Source: Chromatiaceae bacterium (GTDB lineage Bacteria > Pseudomonadota > Gammaproteobacteria > Chromatiales > Chromatiaceae). From it: a DNA stretch of 5,405 nt. The stretch covers positions 1 to 5,405 of the forward strand of contig JAFGTZ010000097.1 of NCBI GenBank assembly GCA_016938795.1, read 5' to 3'. Made by a program: the position numbers and the translations under genes. Shown in pieces: positions 1-5,299 of this stretch. The notes below the pieces were generated by a model. That model searched no databases. It saw nothing but the letters and a program-made list of their open reading frames with translations, and was not told the DNA's origin. Numbering within the stretch: position 1 is the first letter of the stretch; each line of letters starts with the position of its first letter.

Positions 1-47
1 ATGGTTACCATAAGAAATCCTAACTATCATTATTTTTAATAGACCGA

Positions 48-53
48 TAAAAT
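48..53 (+). promoter_or_regulatory. Candidate -10 element for cbbM
   Basis: TAAAAT matches the sigma-70 TATAAT consensus at 5 of 6 positions and lies just downstream of the putative operator repeats. A -35 at 24-29 (CTATCA, 18-base spacing) is poor, which would suit a promoter that depends on an activator such as CbbR. If correct, transcription would begin near base 60 and leave a leader of about 90 bases. This is a pattern match only, and other AT-rich hexamers nearby could compete. Confidence 0.3.
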
Positions 54-132
54 TTTTTCATTCGCGACGGCTGGCTTGCTTCGACTCAGTCGTCATCTCG
101 CGCAATCGGGGCGCGTCCCCGCATGACATTAC

Positions 133-138
133 AGGGAA
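133..138 (+). promoter_or_regulatory. Ribosome binding site of cbbM
   Basis: AGGGAA lies 10 bases before the ATG at 149. An earlier ATG at 123 is out of frame with cbbM, so 149 is the first usable start. The resulting N-terminus (MALDQSSRYADL) lines up with the known N-terminus of form II RuBisCO (MDQSSRYVNL in Rhodospirillum rubrum), two residues longer. Confidence 0.6.
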
Positions 139-148
139 TCTCAGATCC

Positions 149-1543
149 ATGGCACTTGACCAGTCCTCGCGTTACGCCGACCTCAGCCTGAAGGAAGCCG
201 ATCTTATCGCCGGCGGCCAGCACATCCTCTGCGCCTACACCATGAAGCCCAAGGCCGGTTACGGCTATCTGGAGGCCGCCGCGCACTTCGCCGCCGAGTC
301 CTCCACCGGCACCAACGTCGAGGTCTGCACCACCGACGACTTCACCAAGGGCGTCGATGCGCTGGTCTACCATATCGACGAGACGCGCGAGCAGATGCGC
401 ATCGCCTATCCGCTCGATCTGTTCGATCGCAACATGATCGACGGGCGCATGATGATGGTCTCCTTCCTGACCCTGACCATCGGCAACAACCAGGGCATGG
501 GCGATATCGAATACGCCAAGATGATCGACTTCTGGGTGCCGCCGCGCGCCATCCAGCTCTTTGACGGCCCCTCCAAGAACATCGAAGACCTGTGGCGCAT
601 CCTGGGCCGCCCGGTGCAGGATGGCGGCTACATTGCCGGCACCATCATCAAGCCCAAGCTGGGTCTGCGTCCCGAGCCCTTCGCCGAAGCGGCCTATCAG
701 TTCTGGCTCGGCGGCGACTTCATCAAGAACGACGAGCCCCAGGGCAACCAGACCTTCGCCCCGGTGAAGAAGGTCATGCCGCTGGTCTATGACGCCATGA
801 AGCGCGCCATGGACGAGACCGGCGAGGCCAAGCTGTTTTCCATGAACATCACCGCCGATGATCACTTCGAGATGTGCGCCCGCGCCGACTTCGCGCTCGA
901 AACCTTCGGTCCCGACGCCGACAAGCTCGCCTTCCTGGTCGATGGCTATGTGGGCGGCCCCGGCATGGTCACCACCGCGCGTCGTCAGTACCCCGATCAG
1001 TACCTGCACTATCACCGTGCCGGTCACGGCGCCATCACCTCGCCAAGCTCCAAGCGCGGCTACACCGCCTTCGTGCTGGCCAAGATGAGCCGTCTGCAGG
1101 GCGCCTCCGGTATCCATGTCGGCACCATGGGCTACGGCAAGATGGAAGGCGAGGCCGATGACCGCGTCATCGCCTACATGATCGAGCGCGATGCCTGTGA
1201 AGGCCCGATCTACTATCAGGAGTGGTACGGCATGAAGGCGACCACCCCGATCATCTCGGGTGGCATGAATGCGCTGCGTCTGCCGGGCTTCTTCAAGAAC
1301 CTCGGCCACGGCAACATCATCAACACCGCCGGCGGCGGCTCCTACGGTCACATCGACTCCCCGGCGGCCGGTGCGCTTTCGCTGCGTCAGGCCTACGAAT
1401 GCTGGAAGGCCGGCGCCGATCCGATCGACTATGCCAAGGAGCACAAGGAGTTCGCGCGCGCCTTCGCGTCCTTCCCGCACGATGCCGACAAGCTCTTCCC
1501 GGGCTGGCGCGAGCAGCTCGGCGCCTTCGCGCTGGAGGCCTGA
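149..1543 (+). CDS. cbbM: Ribulose-1,5-bisphosphate carboxylase/oxygenase, form II (CbbM)
   Basis: This cytoplasmic enzyme carboxylates ribulose-1,5-bisphosphate to two 3-phosphoglycerates, the CO2-fixing step of the Calvin cycle. Form II enzymes work as large-subunit dimers or multimers without small subunits, and no cbbS is seen here. The 464-residue length matches the family (466 in R. rubrum) and the protein is collinear with it throughout. Visible active-site residues are E50, N113, K168 in IIKPKLG, the carbamylated K193 with metal ligands D195 and E196 in FIKNDEPQGN, H289 in HYHRAGHG, loop-6 K331 in GTMGYGKMEGE, and S370 in IISGG. None is missing, so it should be active. CbbR control from the AT-rich upstream region is likely. 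A strong terminator follows directly, so the gene is probably transcribed alone; cbbQ and cbbO, which often follow cbbM in sulfur oxidisers, are absent. The identification is secure. Confidence 0.98.
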   Translation: MALDQSSRYADLSLKEADLIAGGQHILCAYTMKPKAGYGYLEAAAHFAAESSTGTNVEVCTTDDFTKGVDALVYHIDETREQMRIAYPLDLFDRNMIDGRMMMVSFLTLTIGNNQGMGDIEYAKMIDFWVPPRAIQLFDGPSKNIEDLWRILGRPVQDGGYIAGTIIKPKLGLRPEPFAEAAYQFWLGGDFIKNDEPQGNQTFAPVKKVMPLVYDAMKRAMDETGEAKLFSMNITADDHFEMCARADFALETFGPDADKLAFLVDGYVGGPGMVTTARRQYPDQYLHYHRAGHGAITSPSSKRGYTAFVLAKMSRLQGASGIHVGTMGYGKMEGEADDRVIAYMIERDACEGPIYYQEWYGMKATTPIISGGMNALRLPGFFKNLGHGNIINTAGGGSYGHIDSPAAGALSLRQAYECWKAGADPIDYAKEHKEFARAFASFPHDADKLFPGWREQLGAFALEA

Positions 1544-1587
1544 GGCGTCTCTGTCGCAGCCCGCTGGCCGCGACACTGAGATGACAC

Positions 1588-1617
1588 AAACGCCACCCCT
1601 CGGGGTGGCGTTTTTTT
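1588..1617 (+). terminator. Rho-independent terminator of cbbM
   Basis: CGCCACCC (1591-1598) pairs with GGGTGGCG (1603-1610) around a CTCG tetraloop, and a run of seven T (1611-1617) follows. AAA at 1588-1590 can extend the stem against the first T residues. It begins 45 bases after the cbbM stop. It has no T-run suited to the opposite strand, so it should end rightward transcription and separate cbbM from the GTPase genes. Confidence 0.93.
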
Positions 1618-1661
1618 AGTGTGGTTATGGCAAGCTAGGGGCGCTCCCAAACTGTACCGCA

Positions 1662-1667
1662 AGGTGG
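1662..1667 (+). promoter_or_regulatory. Ribosome binding site deciding the start of the DUF697-like GTPase
   Basis: AGGTGG lies 8 bases before ATG 1676 and supports that start. The open frame reaches back to a GTG at 1619, but that codon abuts the cbbM terminator T-run, has no Shine-Dalgarno sequence, and would add 19 residues with no recognisable domain. No convincing promoter is visible between the terminator and this site (1618-1661). Confidence 0.6.
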
Positions 1668-1675
1668 ACAAGCAG

Positions 1676-2917
1676 ATGAGCGAGTGCCCGCCATCCTCGC
1701 CTCCCCCCGAATCGAGAAAACACATCCAGTGGTCGCGCTGGCGCGATGCCCTGCTCAATCCCCGCCTGGATCCGGTTGCGCTGGAGCAGGCGCTCAGCGA
1801 GGCGCGCGCACGCGCGCCCTTGCCGGTGATCTGGCTGCTCGGCAAGACGCAGTCGGGCAAGACTTCCATCGTGCGCGCCCTCACCAACAGCGATGCCGCC
1901 GAGATTGGAAACGGATTTCAGCCCTGCACCGCCACGGCGCGCTTGTACGACTTTCCGCCCGAGACGCCCCTGGTGCGCTTTCTCGACACCCGCGGACTCG
2001 GCGAGCTGGACTATGATCCTGCAGAGGACATGCGCGTGGGCGAGTCGCAGGCGCATCTGCTGCTCGCGGTCATGAAGGCAGCCGATACCCGTCAGGATGC
2101 GCTCCTTGAGGTGCTGCGCGAGGTGCGCCGGCGTCATCCCGACTGGCCCCTGGTGATCGCCCAGACCGGGCTGCATGAGCTCTATGCGCTCGATGAGGAT
2201 CACCCCCAACCCTGGCCCTTTGACCGCAGGCCCTGGCCGGCCAGCGTTGGCCCCAATCTTACGCGCGCCCTGGAGGCGCAGCGCCAGCGCCTGGGGGCGC
2301 TGCCGGGCTCGGCTCCGGTGCGCTGGGTACCCATTGATCTGACATTGCCCGAGGACGGATTCAATCCGCCCGATTACGGGCTGGAGGCGCTCTGGGAGGC
2401 CATCGACGCGGTATCCACACAGCGTCTGGGCAGGCTGCTGCGCGCCGATCCCGAGGTGCGCGATCTGCTGGCGCGCGCGGCCCATCCGCATATCCTGGGC
2501 CATGCCCTGAGCGCGGCTGGTCTGGGCGCCCTGCCTGTGGTCGATCTGGTCGCGGTTCCAGCGCTTCAGGCCAAGCTGCTGCACAGTCTCGCCACACTCT
2601 ACGAACAGCCCTGGGACCGGCGGCTCATGAGCGACTTTCTCGGCCTGCTCGGCAGTGGCATCGGGGTGAGTTACGCAGCTCACGCCGCCGGGCGATCCCT
2701 GATGAAGCTGGTACCGGGCTGGGGGCAAACCCTGGGCGCGCTCTGGGGGGCGAGCGCGAGCGGCGCCGCCACCTATGCGCTTGGCAAGGCGGCGGCCTTT
2801 CATTTTTCCAACCGTCGCCAGGGCCTTGTGACCGATGAACGGCGGCTGCGCCAGATCTTCAGCGAACAGTTCGAACGCGGTCGTCTGCTGATCCGGCAGC
2901 GAGGCGGCAGGCCATGA
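1676..2917 (+). CDS. YcjX/DUF697-like GTPase with hydrophobic C-terminal domain
   Basis: This is a P-loop protein of the translation-factor-like GTPase class, 413 residues from ATG 1676. The G domain spans roughly residues 50-250: G1/Walker A is GKTQSGKTS (56-64), a threonine near 85-87 (PCTAT) may serve as G2, and G3 is DTRG (104-107). The canonical NKxD G4 is absent; the equivalent segment appears to be QTGLHELY (163-170). After it comes a hydrophobic, alanine- and glycine-rich region (about 276-376) with several possible membrane-inserting stretches, resembling DUF697 proteins. The tail is basic. No signal peptide is seen. I infer a peripheral or integral inner-membrane GTPase, related in style to the E. 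coli YcjX/YcjF pair, whose role is poorly understood. The stop overlaps the next gene in ATGA, so the two are probably translationally coupled. It lies downstream of cbbM but behind a terminator, and no specific substrate can be assigned. Confidence 0.85.
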   Translation: MSECPPSSPPPESRKHIQWSRWRDALLNPRLDPVALEQALSEARARAPLPVIWLLGKTQSGKTSIVRALTNSDAAEIGNGFQPCTATARLYDFPPETPLVRFLDTRGLGELDYDPAEDMRVGESQAHLLLAVMKAADTRQDALLEVLREVRRRHPDWPLVIAQTGLHELYALDEDHPQPWPFDRRPWPASVGPNLTRALEAQRQRLGALPGSAPVRWVPIDLTLPEDGFNPPDYGLEALWEAIDAVSTQRLGRLLRADPEVRDLLARAAHPHILGHALSAAGLGALPVVDLVAVPALQAKLLHSLATLYEQPWDRRLMSDFLGLLGSGIGVSYAAHAAGRSLMKLVPGWGQTLGALWGASASGAATYALGKAAAFHFSNRRQGLVTDERRLRQIFSEQFERGRLLIRQRGGRP

Positions 2918-4458
2918 GGTCCGGCTGGCCGCATCTGGGTTTCTGGCACCTGCTGGTGGTGACCTTGTGGCTTGCGCCCCCGCTGGCGCTGGCGCCGCTC
3001 GGCGCGCTCTGGCTTCATGAGGCGGGCTGGCTGCGATGGTGGCTTGTGTGGCTGCTGCTCAGCGCTGCCCTGGGGTTGCTGCTGCTGTGGTGGCTGCGCC
3101 GGCGCGAGCGTATCTGGCTGGCCGGCTCGGATACGCGCCCGGACCCCCTCTGGTCGCCGCGCTCTGCGCTGCTCTGGACGCAGGTCGAGTCGTTTGCGAG
3201 CGCGCTGCGTCCAGCTGACTGGCCCCTGGATGAGCCCCAGCGTCTCGCCGAGCTTGGCCGCCAGACCCTGGAGTGCGTGGCGCGCGAGGTGCATCCCGAG
3301 CTGGAGGAGCCCGTGCTGGAGCTGACCTTGCCGCACACCTTGCTGATCATCGAGCGCGCGGCGCGCGATCTGCGCGAGACCCTGCTGCGCGAGCTGCCTT
3401 TCAGCCATCGGTTGCGGCTGGGGGCGCTCGTGCGGCTCTATCGCTGGCGCGCCTTCGCCGAGCGTCTGCTGGGGCTCTATCGGGTGGGACAGTGGGCTCT
3501 GAATCCATTGAATGCCCTGCTTGGCGAAGTGCTGAATGCGCTGCGGGGGCAGAGTTTCAGCCTGGCGCGCGAGGAACTGCACGCCTGGTTGCTGCGCGAA
3601 TATGTGCGCAAGGTGGGCTATTACGCCATCGCGCTCTATGGCGAGCCGCCGGTGTTCGACGCCAAGGCGCCCGATGCGCGCCCCACGCCGCGCTCGACGC
3701 GCGATCTAGCCGAGGCCGAGCGTGCCGAAGACGACCCTGGCGAACCCCTGCGCATTCTGGTGCTCGGGCGCGCCAATGCCGGCAAGTCGAGCCTGATCAA
3801 TGCCCTCTTTGGCGAGCTGCGCGCCGCGACCGATGCGGTGGCCGACACCACGGCGGCCATACAACCGCTGCGCCTCAGGCGCGAGGGGCTGGATCTGGCC
3901 CTGGTGTTCGACACCCCGGGTCTGGAGTCGATGCGCGAGTCGGCGCTGTGCGACCTGGCCGCCGAGGCCGATCTGCTGCTCTGGGTGAGCCCCGCCCAGC
4001 GTCCCGACCGCCAGCTTGAACGCGAGCGACTCGATGCGCTGCGCGCCTTTCTGGCCTCGCGTCCGGAACGGCGTGCGCCGCCGCTGCTGGTGGCGGTGAG
4101 CCACATCGACCGGCTGCGCCCGCCGCGTTTCTGGTCACCGCCCTATGATCTGAACCACGCCGAGGATCCCAAGGCGGCCAGCATCCGCGCCGCGCTGCTT
4201 GCGCTGGGGCAGGATCTGGCCGTCGCACCGAGCGAGCTGGTGCCCGTCTGTCTGGGCGAGGGGCGTCTCTACAATATCGAGGAGGGTCTCTGGGTGGCCA
4301 TTCTCGCGCGGCTCGACGAGGCCAGGCGGGCGCGTCTGGTGCGCGCACGCGAGTCACAGCGCCGTGGCCAGGACTGGGCGCTGCTGTGGAATCAGCTTGG
4401 CCGCGCGGGGCGGCGTCTGCTCGCCATGCCCGAGGGCAAGGATGCGCGTTCGGACTAG
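2914..4458 (+). CDS. Membrane-anchored Era/HSR1-type GTPase
   Basis: This is a 514-residue protein. Two hydrophobic segments at about residues 8-34 and 41-60, followed by the basic stretch RRRER (62-66), form a likely N-terminal membrane hairpin with the bulk in the cytoplasm. A helical, leucine- and arginine-rich linker (about 80-245) leads to a G domain: G1 GRANAGKSS (285-293), candidate G2 threonines 312-313, G3 DTPG (333-336), and SHID (396-399) in the place of NKxD. The C-terminus (about 465-505) is basic and probably helical. The start ATG overlaps the previous gene's stop by four bases, with only a weak GAGG-type ribosome site (2901-2904), which suggests translational coupling. I infer that the two GTPases act together at the inner membrane, in membrane organisation, stress or assembly; no exact function can be read from sequence. 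The stop codon overlaps that of the convergent sufE gene. Confidence 0.85.
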   Translation: MRSGWPHLGFWHLLVVTLWLAPPLALAPLGALWLHEAGWLRWWLVWLLLSAALGLLLLWWLRRRERIWLAGSDTRPDPLWSPRSALLWTQVESFASALRPADWPLDEPQRLAELGRQTLECVAREVHPELEEPVLELTLPHTLLIIERAARDLRETLLRELPFSHRLRLGALVRLYRWRAFAERLLGLYRVGQWALNPLNALLGEVLNALRGQSFSLAREELHAWLLREYVRKVGYYAIALYGEPPVFDAKAPDARPTPRSTRDLAEAERAEDDPGEPLRILVLGRANAGKSSLINALFGELRAATDAVADTTAAIQPLRLRREGLDLALVFDTPGLESMRESALCDLAAEADLLLWVSPAQRPDRQLERERLDALRAFLASRPERRAPPLLVAVSHIDRLRPPRFWSPPYDLNHAEDPKAASIRAALLALGQDLAVAPSELVPVCLGEGRLYNIEEGLWVAILARLDEARRARLVRARESQRRGQDWALLWNQLGRAGRRLLAMPEGKDARSD

Positions 4459-4874
4459 TCGGCGAAGGCGGCGGCCTGGCGTTTCATGCGGTTGACGATG
4501 GCGAAGACGCCGACGTGGCGGTTGGGGCTGAGGTGTTCGTCGAGTTGCAGGGCGCCGAAGAGGGCGTCGATGTCGAGCGCCTCGATCTCGGCGGGGGTGC
4601 GCCCGGAAAGCAGGTTCACGAGCAGCGCCACCACGCCCTTGATGACGGCGGTGTCGCAGTCGCCGCTGTAGCGCAGTCGCGTGGGCTGCTCGGGGTCGCG
4701 GTGAACGGCCACATGCACGGTGCTCATGCACTCGATGACGTGATTGGTCTCGCTGCGATCGGCCTCGTCGAAGGGGGGCAGGCGCTCGCCAAGCTCGATG
4801 AGATACTGATAGCGCTGCTCCCAGTCGCCGAGGAGTTCGAAGTCGTCAAGAATGGCCTGAAGGTCTTGGTGCAT
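4455..4874 (-). CDS. sufE: SufE-family sulfur acceptor protein
   Basis: SufE-type proteins accept persulfide sulfur from a cysteine desulfurase (SufS or CsdA) on a conserved cysteine and raise its activity for Fe-S cluster assembly in the cytoplasm. The 139-residue length fits the family (about 140). Family landmarks are RYQYLIELGERLPP (21-34), the candidate acceptor C49 in ECMSTV where most SufE proteins read GCQSxV, GDCD followed by a hydrophobic helix (71-89), and SGRTPAEI (90-97). The glycine before the cysteine is replaced by glutamate and the glutamine after it by methionine. ATG 4874 is the only sensible start: the frame remains open upstream into iscA but has no homology there. No clear Shine-Dalgarno sequence precedes it; with iscA ending 34 bases upstream, shared transcription and coupling are likely. 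A CsdE-like role is equally possible. Confidence 0.9.
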   Translation of the reverse strand: MHQDLQAILDDFELLGDWEQRYQYLIELGERLPPFDEADRSETNHVIECMSTVHVAVHRDPEQPTRLRYSGDCDTAVIKGVVALLVNLLSGRTPAEIEALDIDALFGALQLDEHLSPNRHVGVFAIVNRMKRQAAAFAD

Positions 4875-4908
4875 GGGCGGGTGGGTGTCCGGGTTCGAAT
4901 CAATAGGT

Positions 4909-5235
4909 TCAGACGCTGAAGGATTCGCCGCAGCCGCACTGGGCGGTAACATTGGGGTTGCGAAACTCGAAGCCCTGGTTGAGCAGGCTGGAGCGCACGA
5001 AGTCGATTTCGGTGCCGTCGATGCGTGCGAGACTCTCACCATCCACCACCACCTTGATGCCGTGGCTCTCGAAGACCTGGTCCTCGTCTTCAATCCGGTC
5101 GGCATAATCAACCGCATAGGCAAAGCCCGAGCAGCCGCTCTTGCGGGTGCTCAGGCGCAGCCCGAGCCCCGTTCCGCGTTGTTCCAGCATGCGCGCCACA
5201 TGATGCGCGGCTGCTTCTGTGAGTGTGATTGCCAT
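4909..5235 (-). CDS. iscA: A-type iron-sulfur cluster carrier IscA
   Basis: A-type carriers bind iron or Fe-S clusters through three cysteines and deliver them to apoproteins. All three are present: C35 in SGCSGFAY, and C100 and C102 in the C-terminal CGCGESFSV. The length (108 residues) matches E. coli IscA (107), and resemblance runs end to end, including ITLTEAA, GLRL, KVVVDGESL, DGTEIDFV and NPNV. IscA is favoured over ErpA or SufA by the C-terminal CGCGESF-V ending, but the assignment among A-type paralogues is not certain. The start at 5235 is set by homology and a strong AGGAGG 8 bases upstream; the frame stays open to 5322 without further support. The sufE-family gene follows 34 bases downstream on the same strand. 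No iscR, iscS, iscU or suf genes are visible, although the upstream neighbour is cut by the window edge. Confidence 0.95.
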   Translation of the reverse strand: MAITLTEAAAHHVARMLEQRGTGLGLRLSTRKSGCSGFAYAVDYADRIEDEDQVFESHGIKVVVDGESLARIDGTEIDFVRSSLLNQGFEFRNPNVTAQCGCGESFSV

Positions 5236-5243
5236 GAGGGGAT

Positions 5244-5249
5244 CCTCCT
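5244..5249 (-). promoter_or_regulatory. Strong ribosome binding site of iscA
   Basis: A perfect AGGAGG on the minus strand, 8 bases before ATG 5235. It decides the iscA start against the longer open frame that continues to 5322. No recognisable IscR operator or clear sigma-70 promoter was found in the 64-base gap (5236-5299) to the upstream gene; a TATAT stretch lies at about 5260-5265 but has no matching -35. Confidence 0.85.
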
Positions 5250-5299
5250 GTCGATAAGGGATATAGCCGATTGCGTCTGGCGTTCTGTCTGGTCCGCGC

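Larger units (their letters stand above)
1..148. promoter_or_regulatory. Upstream regulatory region of cbbM, probably a CbbR target
   Basis: This is non-coding sequence ahead of cbbM. Roughly the first 60 bases are very AT-rich, in sharp contrast to the GC-rich remainder of the window. Within them are TAA-N7-TAA (11-23), which also satisfies the LysR-type T-N11-A pattern, a perfect ATTA-N4-TAAT inverted repeat (29-40), and a wider GTTA-N13-TAAC inverted repeat (4-24). Known cbb operons are activated by the LysR-type regulator CbbR at such AT-rich sites, usually in a region shared with a divergent cbbR. That CbbR binds here is inferred from pattern and position only. Bases 61-148 are GC-rich and probably form an untranslated leader; they contain a short CGACT-C-AGTCG palindrome (82-92). 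Confidence 0.5.

Noticed and set aside
82..92. CGACT-C-AGTCG palindrome in the cbbM leader, with GACT/AGTC cores recalling an IscR site
   Set aside because: The spacing and flanks do not fit the IscR motif, and a one-base centre cannot form a stable hairpin of that length. It is noted only as part of the leader.
86..1576. Long minus-strand open frame (496 codons) spanning cbbM
   Set aside because: It lies wholly antisense to a secure cbbM, has a low-complexity composition rich in Gly, Val, Ala and His, and resembles no known protein. This is a usual by-product of GC-rich codon bias.
1619..1675. GTG start giving a 432-residue version of the first GTPase
   Set aside because: The GTG abuts the terminator T-run and has no Shine-Dalgarno sequence, whereas ATG 1676 has AGGTGG at a good spacing.
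1625..2803. Long minus-strand open frame (392 codons) opposite the DUF697-like GTPase
   Set aside because: It is antisense to a gene with clear G1 and G3 motifs, is rich in Gln, Arg and Gly, and shows no domain or ribosome binding site.
4889..4902. tRNA T-arm-like GGTTCGAATC between iscA and sufE
   Set aside because: The flanking bases do not form the five-pair T stem, and no acceptor, D or anticodon arms fit in the 34-base gap. The match is chance.
4386..4919. Plus-strand open frame opposite sufE and overlapping the end of the second GTPase gene
   Set aside because: It mirrors sufE codon bias, overlaps two supported genes and has no recognisable domain.
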